Shown here: piece after piece, positions 22,609 through 33,174 of the stretch
Numbering within the stretch: the stretch's first letter is position 1
Layout: each line of letters opens with the position of its first letter
Assembly: GCA_013054445.1 (NCBI GenBank)
Contig: JAAMPI010000378.1
Coordinates: 1-40,779 of the forward strand
Source of the DNA: Cudoniella acicularis
Taxonomy: Eukaryota; Ascomycota; Leotiomycetes; Helotiales; Helotiaceae
DNA: 40,779 bases
Direction of reading: 5' to 3'
Program-made: the position numbers and the translations under genes
The notes under the pieces: generated by a model
Seen by the model: the letters and a program-made list of their open reading frames with translations, nothing else
What the model was told of the DNA's origin: nothing
Database searches by the model: none

Positions 22609-22644
22609 GTGGCAGCAAAGCAATGCTTGACAGCAGCGAGGAGT
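22609..22644 (+). repeat. 18-bp repeat cluster 3 (two copies)
   Basis: Copies at 22609 (GTGGCAGCAAAGC) and 22627 (TTGACAGCAGCGAG), exactly 18 bp apart. Confidence 0.65.
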
Positions 22645-23410
22645 AATTAAGCAAATTGATGACAACACATGGCATTCCTTAATTTTTAACAGGATCCTCT
22701 GCTGCTCTGTCAGTTTTATACTTCAGTACTCCAACTTGTGAAGTAATTAAGAGTCACCTAAGAGGTGTTATCATTTACTGGTCCATGAGTTGAGGCTCAT
22801 ACATACTCTTCTCGTGAATTGCGAAAAATGCCGCTAATCAATACGTCTTGACCTTTTTTAAATTTTGGCTCTCAACTCTTCACTCTATTTTTATACGTGG
22901 CCGTAAGAAAAATTTCTTTCTGTGGTAGGTCTTTGCTTAGTAGCGTTGTTTTCCTTCACTTTGCACAAAAAAACTTTGAAAAGTGATCTCGGCTCTCCCC
23001 TATGCGTTTAGAATCTATATTTCGGTTTTAAAAAAGTTCTAGGACCACACTCAAGGCCCGGCTACTTTTCATGCTTTCGAGATGACTTTTTCTATTTGTA
23101 ACACACGGCGGATGAAGTGTAATCTATTTGTGATAACCGTGCGTGGACCACTACTGCTGACTGAGCACTCTGCGCAATCTCTCCAGTTTAAATTAGGAAA
23201 TTCAGTTTGGTGAATGAGCGGATTGGCTGCCTTGTGATCAGTACCAGAAGATTCGTTGAAGTATTGGCTTCGGAACCTGGGTCCGATTTCCTTGAAAGTG
23301 AGCCTTCGAGAGCCAGGGCTAACTGTCACTCTAAGTTATATTTTGATCTAAATTGTAGGTCATGCTTGGGCATAACTGCAATTGGAATTTAGTGAATGCT
23401 CTTTGAGATT

Positions 23411-23465
23411 TTGATAGCAAGGAATTTCGTGGCAGCAGCAAACAAAATCAACAGCAACATGTAGA
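23411..23465 (+). repeat. 18-bp repeat cluster 4 (three copies)
   Basis: Copies at 23411 (TTGATAGCAAGGAA), 23429 (GTGGCAGCAGCAAA) and 23448 (TCAACAGCAACATG), 18 and 19 bp apart. More diverged than the other clusters. Confidence 0.55.
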
Positions 23466-24364
23466 ATTCTCGAACGATTGAATCTTCTACCCAATTTGTC
23501 GATTTTTAATTTGAATAAATAGATGTACGATTCCCATCCCATCCCCATCAGGAAAGTTGATTACTGAATTCTGTAATTCTAGGCCAAGGATGTGCGAAGC
23601 CAGTGGGGGGGTTCGCGCAAACCATTATGGAGTTTTGTTTTGATGTAAAGAGAAAAATTCTACAGAGTTTATATAACATACACAGGGTGCTGTTACTCTA
23701 GGTGGCTGGAAACGCTTGACCGAAAGATTACTTGGATTATTTGGACGACTTTGTGGGGGTTCGTCTACCTGCCTTTCACGAAGGTAGTTATAGTTGAGAA
23801 ATCGGGGACTGAAATAGCTGAACAAGAGCATGCTGAATTTATGTCTTCAATTTGGAACTGTCTCTTGTAGTCTTATAAACTGGTTTGAAATTCTCAGTGT
23901 AATAAGATGATGTGCTTTAGTTTCAGTTCCAATTCAAAGGATTAACTTTCCAAATGGATCACTTTGAGTTTGCCTGAATGATTTGCTATGAGGGCGTCTT
24001 CGAGGGCTATTGTAGATTCTTTTAGAAAGAAAAATCCAAAAGTCGTCTTTAAAATTCTCAACGTCCTAGAAAGACAACTTCACACCAACACTTCCATCAA
24101 TGCTCTCGTTTCTTATATTGTCTTTCGATTCTTTCTAGCAATCTGCAACCAAAATATGCCTTCAAAAAATATATTTCACTGTCGCCCGTTTCATTGGAAC
24201 AGGTATCTGTAGATATTGTGGAGGAAGTATTAGGAATACATTTTTGTAAGTTTTCGAAATTTAAAACAGAGCTCTAGAATACAAGTTCTGTTCCAAGATC
24301 GTTTAATTGGAGCAGGCAATAATATGGATGTAAGGGCAGAATTATTTCCAGCAGCAATAAATAC

Positions 24365-24400
24365 TTGACAGGATGCTGAATCTTGACAGCAATTCCTCCT
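24365..24400 (+). repeat. 18-bp repeat cluster 5 (two copies)
   Basis: Copies at 24365 (TTGACAGGATGCTG) and 24383 (TTGACAGCAATTCC), exactly 18 bp apart. A further CCAGCAGCAATA about 20 bp upstream may be a third, decayed copy. Confidence 0.6.
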
Positions 24401-25044
24401 TTTTTCTCAGTTACGCGACTTATTTAAGCAAATGAGACTGACTTTATTAATATGTGTGGGTTGTTGAAAATGGTAAATTATGGATTCCCCCAGTCTCCAA
24501 AGTCAAAGCTGAGTTTTTGTCTCGTCATCTCCCAGCGCAAGATCCCAATTACGTTAGGGCTCTTTACTTATTGTAAAGTTTTGTATATCGGCTGGTTAGA
24601 GAGTCAGCACTCTTATTTATAGGAAGACTAATGCGATAAAGTAATTTCAAAACGCCCACTTTACTTCACACTTTCTGCCACTCACCATGTCTTTAGTAGC
24701 CTGAAATAAAATGATTCAAATATTTGAATCTCAAAAATATGCTAAGTGCTGGATTTGGAATCAAATAATTAGTGTGTGTTTTCAGTATTTGAAGTGACTT
24801 CTGTGACTTCTAGCGGTTTCACACTAACTCTGGAAGGTGACTGTGACCACCCATATTGCTCCATAAAAATTCAACATCCAAAATTCCAAATAAATACTTA
24901 ATTCCCCTATCATTTCTATCAATATTGACTAAAAGACAATAATGGTGACGCTAGTTAATCACAAATTCTGCTTCTTTTGCATACACCACCCCTTGATTTG
25001 AGCAAGAGCAGCGTCATTCAAGGAAATGAACGTCCCAAGTTGGT

Positions 25045-25080
25045 TTGACAGCAGAAACAGCAATGACAGCGAGACTGCGC
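25045..25080 (+). repeat. 18-bp repeat cluster 6 (two copies)
   Basis: Copies at 25045 (TTGACAGCAGAAAC) and 25063 (ATGACAGCGAGACT), exactly 18 bp apart. Confidence 0.6.
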
Positions 25081-25722
25081 AAGTTTTCCTGCTACTCTTG
25101 TAAGTCAGTTTAAAGAGCTCTCGACGCGTCCTACTTCCTATTCTTCTACGTGGCGTCCTTCACTTTTCTCTTCAACAATTTGCACAAAAATATGATCTGG
25201 CAATCGTTTGGCTGCTTCTACAATACCTTCCTCCATCTCGTGCTGCATGACTCTTACCCTTCCTCTTTTCTTTCAAGAGCCTGATAAGTATATATACTTC
25301 AACATCGTTTATACATTTTAGTCTCGGTCTTAAGATTTTGTATTTCTCCCAACCCCGCCTTTAATCCATAAATCTTCTTGAGAATTAAAAATCATATAAA
25401 AACTGCCTCGAAACGTTTTCTCCTTTTGTAATCGCTTGCGGGACCTGGAACTCAGATTGACTTCTACTGAAATTTTCTCTCGAGCCTTCCATGCTATTTA
25501 AAACAAGCTTCTCTAAGAATTCAATAATTTATGCCACAGGATGGACTTCGGATTTCTGGAAAAGATTCGTTTCCGCATGCTTCTTGCGATGGGGTATCAA
25601 TTATTCAAAGCTCGCATCGCGGGGTAGGGCCATATTGAAGCTTTCCTCATCTGTCTAAAGATATCAAACTCCTCAGTATATAGAACGCGAATCGCTAAAT
25701 CTTTCTCACTCTGCAGTCTCTC

Positions 25723-25776
25723 TTGACAGCAACGAGAAATTTAACAGCAGTGAGAAGTTTGGCAGCACTAATCCCA
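25723..25776 (+). repeat. 18-bp repeat cluster 7 (three copies)
   Basis: The best preserved cluster. Copies at 25723 (TTGACAGCAACGAGAA), 25741 (TTAACAGCAGTGAGAA) and 25759 (TTGGCAGCACTAATCC), each exactly 18 bp from the next. Confidence 0.7.
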
Positions 25777-26418
25777 CTGCTTTTGCATCAACTGAAGTAA
25801 GACCAAAAACGGTGCACCTATCCCAGCCAAGCTTGTGATTGAAGCCTTAGAAATAGCAAAATACTGGACGACAAAGAATTCATAAGATTGTTGTTGCAGA
25901 AGCAGAATCATAAACCAGAAGTCCAAACCGGATACTCTGAGTTGTGTTGACCAAAGCTAGGAGGATATTTGGGGATAATATAGAAGTTGGGAAACGCGTT
26001 GGGCAGACAGATTTTCTAAGTGCTCCCTCGACCTCAGATCTACTGTGTTTTATAATTTGAAAATCGTGCTTGACTGAAGCCAAGGAAACCCATAATTCGT
26101 ACAAAAAACCCGTTTTACAGCCCCATACCACCTAACCCTCTCACCAGAATAAAGTTTTCGTCTAGCAAGAAGTGTCCTCACCCACAGATAAAAGGTGGAA
26201 TTAGTGGCTTACAATCGCGACATCGAGTCCGTCCTTGGCTGTTCATTACGAACCATTTCTCTCCATTAAGTTCGTAAGGACCGCTTCACTAGGAGAATCT
26301 CTTAGCGAGCACCATTTTTTATATGCTTTAGTAAGATTTTGCTATCAGTACTCTAGTGGTATTTTATTTCCCCATTGATCTGATACAGTATACGGTTCCT
26401 CAAACTGCAAAGGAAGAC

Positions 26419-26454
26419 TTGACAGCATAAAATGTTTTAACAACAACAACTCTC
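26419..26454 (+). repeat. 18-bp repeat cluster 8 (two copies)
   Basis: Copies at 26419 (TTGACAGCATAAAA) and 26437 (TTAACAACAACAAC), exactly 18 bp apart. Last cluster before the MITE-like element. Confidence 0.55.
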
Positions 26455-27237
26455 CAACAAAATCTCCTAGCCAAGTCTAAAACCCCTCATTTCTCAGCTC
26501 TTTCTCTTATTTCTAGTGTCGTCCTCATGATTTGGAACTTAAAGTAGCACCACATTTTAAAGGGTAGAATGACCGCCGGACCACCGCACTAAGAAACATG
26601 ACCCGTCCATCCCCGTCAACTTCTCGTGTTCTTTGGTGTCAATACATACTCTTTGATTTTCTTATGTACCCCCGCTCCGACCCCTGAATGGCCACCCAGC
26701 TTAGACGATCACGTGCCAACCCCTTTTGGCCGCAAAATCAACTTCAAGCCTTCGCTCCTTCCCACTCTTCCCCAAAAAGTTCAGAACTGAACCACAAATT
26801 TGCAATGACGCTAAAGATCATGCTTCTAGAAGAAATGAAGAAGTAAGGAAGAAAGAAGAACGCGCATTCCAGAGCGATCAGCATTCCGAGCTTAAACCGG
26901 CATCCCCTTTATTCCCTCCCACACTTGATTTTTGGAAGAAAGAGATTCTTTTCAAACCACACGAGATGGATTTCTTTGAGCAGTGCCACCGGATTCAGCA
27001 TTTATGACCTTCCTACTCCCACACCTGTGCACCTTTTTGACTCTGAGTTTGGGGCTTGGTTGATTTGTGGAGGATTTGGATGTTAGTTCTAGGTGGAAGG
27101 AGGTTGAATATAGCAAAGAGAGATGCGTCGGAAGATGTTCCTTTAAGAAGTTGAGATCCGAGGCAATAGGGGAGGAAGATAAGTTTAAATGTTAGTTATG
27201 TATAGTAAATTTTGCTTTTTTCTTTTCCTGTATACAA

Positions 27238-27706
27238 TACCTGTCCCTTGAAAAGGGCCAAAACACTATTTTACACCCAAAACTCACATTTTCACATTAA
27301 AATAATTCTACAACCTAGTAATTATTTTAAAAATCGTAACTGGCAGCTCTATTAAACTTAACTAGGTCTTTAAATCTGTCGATTAAAAATTTTAGTAACG
27401 GCCTTATATAAGCTTTTATTAATAAAACTTTAGAGGGTTTAGTCGATTTAATCGATTTTACACTAAAAAAAGAGTAAAATCATTAAAAATTTCCTAACTA
27501 ATAATAAAAAAGCTTATATCTCGATACTATTTAAATAATTTTAAGTTTTAAATAGGAAATAATCAATTTAACTATCGAGCAAACCTAGATATCATTTATT
27601 ATAATCATACTAGTTATAGTTCTATTGTTATAGTTTATTGTAAAGTGGGCAAAATAGCTGTTTTTGGTGGGGTTTTCGCGCACTGGCCCTTTTCAAGGGC
27701 ATAGTA
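27238..27706. mobile_element. MITE-like element with TIRs and TA flanks
   Basis: A 469-bp element with inverted ends. The left end at 27238-27260 contains CCCTTGAAAAGGGCCA, and the right end at 27684-27706 carries the same sequence in reverse complement. Each 23-bp end matches the other at all but three or four positions near the tip. The outermost TA at both ends fits the TA target duplication of Tc1/mariner/pogo elements. The interior is strongly AT-rich and has no coding frame, so it is non-autonomous. The core CCCTTGAAAAGGGC is itself nearly palindromic. The AT-rich interior is compatible with repeat-induced point mutation, which I infer from composition only. Confidence 0.65.
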
Positions 27707-28309
27707 CTGTATATATATCTTCAGTTGTGGACATAAACTCTTCGAGAGAGAAAGGAAATTAAATCACCTACCTCTCTTTAAAATAAATATTTTGCAGGAA
27801 GCTCCCATTAATGCTGTGTCAGTTAAGAAGTGCTATCCTTCCATTTCATCTGTTCAAAACAAAAAAAACCAGAAGACAACTCACCACTGTACCAACCTCA
27901 AACCTCAAACCTCAAACCTCAAACCCAACTAGAAGCCCTCCCCATTCCTACCTCGCACTCCCTCAAAACTCCCCACCGCGGACAGCTGCAAAACCCTCCA
28001 CCATTATCTCTCTCAAACCCACCGCATCCGGTCACCTCAGGATCATCTCTTTGACCCAATCCCCTCCTCAACATACACCCACAAAGGAGCTAAACCCACA
28101 AAAAAGATGCTCTCGCCTCACATCCCTCCCAATCTCCCACCAATTCTTCCCACCATCGCCCCAAAATCAAACCTCCTGACACGTTATCTCGAGGCGAAAC
28201 CACTTTTGACTCTGTAATCGAGTCCTCAATCAACAAAGCATTGTTTCCCTGCACCCAACCAACCACCAATTCCCAAAATCAAGGGGTAAAGAAAGAGACC
28301 AAACCTAAT
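27707..28309. promoter_or_regulatory. Upstream region of the Cys-rich protein gene
   Basis: 600 bp between the MITE-like element and the ATG of the next gene. It contains four tandem copies of the 7-mer AACCTCA at 27894-27921 and is C/A-rich on the plus strand from there on, as in a fungal 5' leader. The open frame at 27811-28179 is low-complexity and not supported as coding. Confidence 0.4.
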
Positions 28310-31300
28310 ATGTCCAGAAGACGCAACCAAGACCCCAACTCAGACGAGTACGAGCCCCTGACAGCCGAAGAGCAAGCCGAGCGCTGCTGGGCTTCCCTCA
28401 CCCAATCCAACCGTCCACCAGAAGAACTCATACGTGTCCGGGATGTTATTCCAGGACTTCCACCCCCTAGATATCCTTCTCCTTCTGCTGGTGGATGGCA
28501 GCCGGAATCGTATTTTGCTCCTGATTCTGGACGCCGAAATGCTCCTTCTTCTTCTTCTAGGGGACAGGGGTATCAGCAACAGCAACAACAAGGTTATGGA
28601 GGGTATCAACAGCAACAGGGAGAAGGATATGAGACTCCTTATTCGGCGCCTTCCCAGCAGCAAGGGCAGTTTTTCACTCCAGCTGGAGGAGGAGGAGGTG
28701 ATATGTTTAGTGATGAGAAATTTTTGAGTCAGAATCTGAATGCTCAGGGAGGTGGAGTCCAGACAACACAGGAGCCGCCTTATCAAGTTGTTGGGGGGCT
28801 GGATTTGCCTATTCTCGTTCCGCAAAATACTCAACAGCAACAAGGAGGAGTTCAGACGACACAGCCACCTTATCAAGTTGTTGGGGGGCTGTCTTTGCCT
28901 ATTCCTGCTCCACAACAGCAGGGAGCGCAGCAATATGGTGTCCAACAGCCCGGGTCAACTCTGCCTATGTCTATTCCCGCACCGCAAGTGCCTCCACAGC
29001 AGGCAGGTAGGGGAAGAAGTCAACCCAGGGGCCGATCACGAGGCGGGTCGCGAGGACGAGGGACATCACGAGGTCGAGGTCGAGGCCGGGAAGAAACTGA
29101 AGGACCAGAAGAATGGACAGGATATCTGGATCCCGATGACTTAACGGGACTGTATGCTTTAGCACGGTATTTGAACCCTGGGCGAGAAGAGCAGGGTCTA
29201 TCCCAGCAAGCTGCTCAGCAACAAGCTGCAGGACCACGACGAACGGTACTCACGGGTGGTATACCAATCTTGGACCAAGTCGGACGACAGCCAACACCAC
29301 CTACCCCCCGCTCGCCTCACTTCGGTGCTTTTCCCATTCATCCCCATGTTCTGGGACTACCATGGGCGCAACGACCAACGCGTCCAGAATGGCAATTTTG
29401 GGCCGACGATCCCCGTTTGCTGATCAAGGACGGGCCACAAAGGGAGCAAGAGGTACACGCGGACTACATAGTACGCCTCAAACAGCAGAACCAAATCCTC
29501 GGTATCAAGACCAAACCCTGGGCCCCCTCACCAGACGAAGGAGGAGACTGGAAAGCACGCCGGAAGAACATCAAACTGCAAGAAAGGGATCACGGAAAAA
29601 AGTTGTTGAATGATCCCGAGTATGCTAGTCGATGGTGGAGGGAGAAGAGGGAGCGCCAGGCGCACAATGCGAGGATTGAGAGGAGGCTTTTGGAGTTGGT
29701 GAGGGAGAGGCAGGCGGCGAGGGGTTTGCAGAGAGAGCCAACGCCGGATCCGGGGGAGGATAGTGGTGAGGCGATGTATTATTATGCGGCGGAGAAGAAT
29801 ACGAAGTCGAAGATGCTGAAGAGGTGCACCTATTGCTGGGATAAGGGGCATGCTTGCTCGCTGTGTGAGGATCCGCGTCCGCCGTGTAAACGCTGTGCCG
29901 AAGCTGGGAAGCAATGTATTAGGGCTTCGGGATTTAGAAGAATTAGGGGTATCGGCTTCACGAGACTTGCTGGTAATTCGTATCTTGATAGGACGAGAAG
30001 GGATAAGCAACAGGTAGAAGAGAGAAGGGCTGAAATTGAGGCCAATCGAGGAAGACCAGAGGGTTTGAGGGTAGAGAGAGCACCGAGGCCGAGATCTGCA
30101 AGTCCTGAACGCTTGGTTCCTTGTGGAAACTGTAGGAGGAATGGGAGGCAGTGCAATCTTGGAAGGCCTTGCTATGCTTGCGTCGCTAACAATGAACGGG
30201 GATTGTGTGACGCTGAGCTTCGTGACCAAGACTTTGATCCAGGTGAACAAGAGATGGATGCAGATGACGAAGATGACGAAGGGGCTTTGGATCAGGCCGA
30301 TTGGATGTGGAATCACCGTCCCCGTCGCCGCCCAGTACTGCCACCTCCAAACGAGCTTCAGCAACAGTACCAGCAACGAAATCGATTCAAGAACCAATAC
30401 AATCTTGCCACCAATGCTATCCCAGAAATTGATAGAAAACACTACGATACCTTTGCTCAAGAAGATGAAGCATTATTGGGCGGCAGGCCAACAGGTTTTG
30501 CAGCACCTCAGCCAGCAAGGCCTCGTTACCCACCACCATCTCGCCCTAGGCGTAGAAACGACAACAGCTATTTTGCTGAAGAAGACGACGACGAGCCAGA
30601 AGAATTTCCAAGCCCCGAGCTACGGGGAACTAGGCCACTTGTTAGAAACAGACCTAGGCTGACTATGCAGCAGCAACATGCCCTAGAGGCATGGGGCAGG
30701 CGAGAAATGCCTACTGGTCTCAACGGCGAAGAAGAACTGAGCTGGCGGCCTCAGCAAGAAATGGAAAACGCAAGTGCAACATGGGGACTGCCAGAACAAC
30801 TATATCCACCTCGCCCAAGCCAACCTCTTATGAACCCCTTCAGTGCAAGAGACATGGAGGAGCGCGCCCAGTCAAACACGGCTTTCACGCAACCGGATTT
30901 CGGATTCTCACCATTCCAAGCGGCACCAGGGTCACCGGACGCTGCGACGAGGGAAGCAATACATAACGAGCCGCGGGATCTCGAACGCACTCATGAATTC
31001 GCACAGATAAATATTGAGACTGCAATGGGCGATGCCAAACTCCCGAACAAAGACTTCTTGCCGGGTTATGAGATCTATACGAGAGCACAACCAGATTTCA
31101 TGAACAAAGATTTCTCAGTGAAATGCGACGAAGACGTATTCTGGCCCGCTAATGCCGTGGCAACCGGTGATCTTAGCCTTGATAACATACCAGTTATTTG
31201 TGGGAAGGACGCGAAGGCATGTAAGACGGTGTTACACGAGAAGCCGTGGGGAACCTGCCCAGAATGTCACGACACTCAGAAAGCAGTTTCCAAGACATGG

Positions 31301-31633
31301 AAACAATGGGTTATAGCGCATAACATAAGTTGGATCTGCGAGATGTGCAAGAATGATATGAAGGAGAAGGGTGAGAAGCCGTGGGAGCCGTGGACCAATG
31401 GACTTTGCGCTTGCCTTTATAATCTAGGAATCACCTGGCTTTGCCACAAGCATCGTGAGGACGGCTATAAGAGAATTCGAGCTTTAACAGTCCGGACTGA
31501 TGAATGGTCTAAGAGGTACAACAATGGCCTGACGTTATGCTTGAAATGTAATGCTATGCCTCCAGACCCTAAGACACATATATGGGTTTGCAAGGCCTGT
31601 CGGACTGTGGTAAAGGAGCCTGGCTCTGAATGA
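28310..31633 (+). CDS. Large Cys-rich protein with two internal Zn2Cys6-type clusters
   Basis: An intronless 1107-residue frame starting at ATG 28310 (MSRRRNQDPNSDEYEP). I do not recognise a named family. Order: Gln/Pro-rich N-terminus with an imperfect internal duplication at about 148-200 (PPYQVVGGL...LPI twice); an RGG-like basic stretch at about 235-265 (RGRSRGGSRGRGTSRGRGRG); helical charged region; then two Zn2Cys6-type clusters. Cluster 1 starts at C506 (C-X2-C-X6-C-X9-C-X2-C-X6-C); cluster 2 starts at C605 (C-X2-C-X6-C-X5-C-X2-C-X7-C). An acidic patch and a long disordered stretch follow. The C-terminal domain (about 939-1107) has repeated CxxC pairs (CPEC, CEMC, CLKC, CKAC), probably zinc-ribbon-like. 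Zn2Cys6 proteins are usually DNA-binding regulators with one N-terminal cluster; two central clusters plus a second Cys-rich domain is unusual. Probably nuclear, by inference. Confidence 0.75.
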   Translation: MSRRRNQDPNSDEYEPLTAEEQAERCWASLTQSNRPPEELIRVRDVIPGLPPPRYPSPSAGGWQPESYFAPDSGRRNAPSSSSRGQGYQQQQQQGYGGYQQQQGEGYETPYSAPSQQQGQFFTPAGGGGGDMFSDEKFLSQNLNAQGGGVQTTQEPPYQVVGGLDLPILVPQNTQQQQGGVQTTQPPYQVVGGLSLPIPAPQQQGAQQYGVQQPGSTLPMSIPAPQVPPQQAGRGRSQPRGRSRGGSRGRGTSRGRGRGREETEGPEEWTGYLDPDDLTGLYALARYLNPGREEQGLSQQAAQQQAAGPRRTVLTGGIPILDQVGRQPTPPTPRSPHFGAFPIHPHVLGLPWAQRPTRPEWQFWADDPRLLIKDGPQREQEVHADYIVRLKQQNQILGIKTKPWAPSPDEGGDWKARRKNIKLQERDHGKKLLNDPEYASRWWREKRERQAHNARIERRLLELVRERQAARGLQREPTPDPGEDSGEAMYYYAAEKNTKSKMLKRCTYCWDKGHACSLCEDPRPPCKRCAEAGKQCIRASGFRRIRGIGFTRLAGNSYLDRTRRDKQQVEERRAEIEANRGRPEGLRVERAPRPRSASPERLVPCGNCRRNGRQCNLGRPCYACVANNERGLCDAELRDQDFDPGEQEMDADDEDDEGALDQADWMWNHRPRRRPVLPPPNELQQQYQQRNRFKNQYNLATNAIPEIDRKHYDTFAQEDEALLGGRPTGFAAPQPARPRYPPPSRPRRRNDNSYFAEEDDDEPEEFPSPELRGTRPLVRNRPRLTMQQQHALEAWGRREMPTGLNGEEELSWRPQQEMENASATWGLPEQLYPPRPSQPLMNPFSARDMEERAQSNTAFTQPDFGFSPFQAAPGSPDAATREAIHNEPRDLERTHEFAQINIETAMGDAKLPNKDFLPGYEIYTRAQPDFMNKDFSVKCDEDVFWPANAVATGDLSLDNIPVICGKDAKACKTVLHEKPWGTCPECHDTQKAVSKTWKQWVIAHNISWICEMCKNDMKEKGEKPWEPWTNGLCACLYNLGITWLCHKHREDGYKRIRALTVRTDEWSKRYNNGLTLCLKCNAMPPDPKTHIWVCKACRTVVKEPGSE

Positions 31634-33174
31634 CCTCATAGGGGGAAATGAATCTGTATGGTATACTTTTGTTTTCATTAGTTAGCAATTGATATGAATT
31701 GAGATTTAGATGCACTTGCAAAACTGGGACTATGAAATAAAGCATGTGCCTCAAGTTAGGTTGAAAACTTTAAAAATGCTATAACAAAAAATCCGCAATC
31801 TATCACAACTGAACTATCGACAATCCTCCCCCTTCCCCGCCCAACGCACGTACGCACGCAGAAAGCATATTCAAAAAATCAATTAAAACGCATTCCAAAA
31901 ATCGAAGAAAGCAAACGAAAAAAGCAAATACTTCTCGTAGAAATATTCATTAAGAAACAAAGGAAAGAAGGAAGGAAAGGAGGGGGAGGTAAGGTTCCCC
32001 GCTTGCCGTTATAGGCGGGGAAAAGAAAGGAAAAGAAGGAACACTGCCTCACTTGAGGTATAAATATCAATCATAGCATTTCATATCACTCACTCACTCA
32101 CTCAGACTTACCCCCAAATCCTTTCCCTCACTAACTTATCAACCCACCAACCCAACCTAAATAAAAGCACCTCAATCCAATCCAATCCAAAACCAACAAA
32201 TTTCAAATAATACTCCATTCCACTCCCAATCTATAAACCCATGACAACTTCTCAATTCCAAACGACTGACAGACCAGTAAACTTGTAACCCTCAAAGATA
32301 TATATAACAAGAGACCACCACAAAAATAAAGGAACTAAAAGAAGCAACGCAATCCCCAAACTTTCGACGCCTGCCTGTGCTTTGAGAATTCGACTTGGTT
32401 GATGACTTAATGAGATTCTTTGATCCGAGTGGATTCGTCGTGTATGTATATATGATGTGTGATGGGAGGAGGCTCTGCGACCGTATACTGCAAAGCAAAC
32501 CAACGCCACGAATGAATGGTTTGTAAAGTGACATGAGGGTAGTAGTGGTGTATGAGAGTAGATGATGTAAGGTATAAGGTAAGGTAAGGTAAGGTAGAGT
32601 AGAGCAGCAACATTGATCGATCGCAGCAAATTAGGTTTCAATTCAACATCAATATCAACTCCCCAACCACAAATCAATCAAATCAATCAATCAATCATCA
32701 TTTTGAAAGTGATTTTTCTTCCCAGCCCTAGGTTTCTTTCTTCATTTCTCTCTCTCGATTTCCCCCGTTCTTTGTTCCTTCAATTTCCTTCCTTCCATCC
32801 ATCCAGACTTCCATGAGAAAATATACTGTATGATGCGATATCATCCCATGCCATGCCAGCTTATACGCCATTGTAAAAAGAAAATGACAAACAGACATAG
32901 CGACATTTTACTTTCTTTCGCAAAATAATCCCATCATCCCGAAACCCCAACTCAAATCGTTGTATGTGTGTGTGTTTGTGTCAAGATCCAGGTTACCAAC
33001 CAACCAATCAGTAGGTAAGTAGTCTGAGGTAGTAGTAGAACTCCAACAACATCTGCTCGCAAAAAAGCAGCAGCAGTAGCAAATAGCATCATCCATCCCA
33101 CCCCCACCCATTTAGCAGTTCCCCTGCCTTCCCTCCCTCCCACTCGAATCGCCAAAAAATGCCGACTCGATCTC
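31634..33174. other. Intergenic, between convergent genes, microsatellite-rich
   Basis: 1.5 kb between the Cys-rich protein gene and ras. Several short tandem arrays: CACT repeats near 32090-32103, AATCC repeats near 32175-32190, AAGGT repeats at about 32576-32596, and ATCA/AATC repeats near 32675-32700. Much of it is probably the ras 3' UTR. No gene seen. Confidence 0.5.

Larger units (their letters stand above)
20602..27237. other. AT-rich gene desert with periodic short repeats
   Basis: 6.6 kb without a gene I can support. All frames are short, on both strands, and lack conserved motifs. The stretch is visibly richer in A/T than the flanking genes. It holds eight clusters of an 18-bp repeat (listed separately) and partly shared landmarks between clusters, suggesting diverged tandem duplication. 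A TACCTA-type tract lies at 20824-20846. A 52-codon ATG frame near 26690-26845 has good start context but no recognisable product. Confidence 0.6.

Noticed and set aside
21100..26454. CRISPR-like array
   Set aside because: The repeats are imperfect, only 18 bp in period with no regular spacers, two or three per cluster, and the genome is fungal.
20602..27706. Autonomous transposon or viral remnant in the AT-rich stretch
   Set aside because: No transposase, integrase, reverse transcriptase or capsid motif in any frame; only the short MITE-like element is supported.
27811..28179. 122-codon plus-strand frame upstream of the Cys-rich protein
   Set aside because: Consists largely of repeats (AACCTCA) and Pro/Ser/Thr runs; more likely leader sequence.
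28340..28945. 201-codon minus-strand frame
   Set aside because: Leu/Ser/Arg-rich antisense of the Gln/Pro-rich start of the Cys-rich protein.
29528..30460. 310-codon minus-strand frame
   Set aside because: Antisense of the charged and Cys-cluster region of the same gene; composition is not protein-like.
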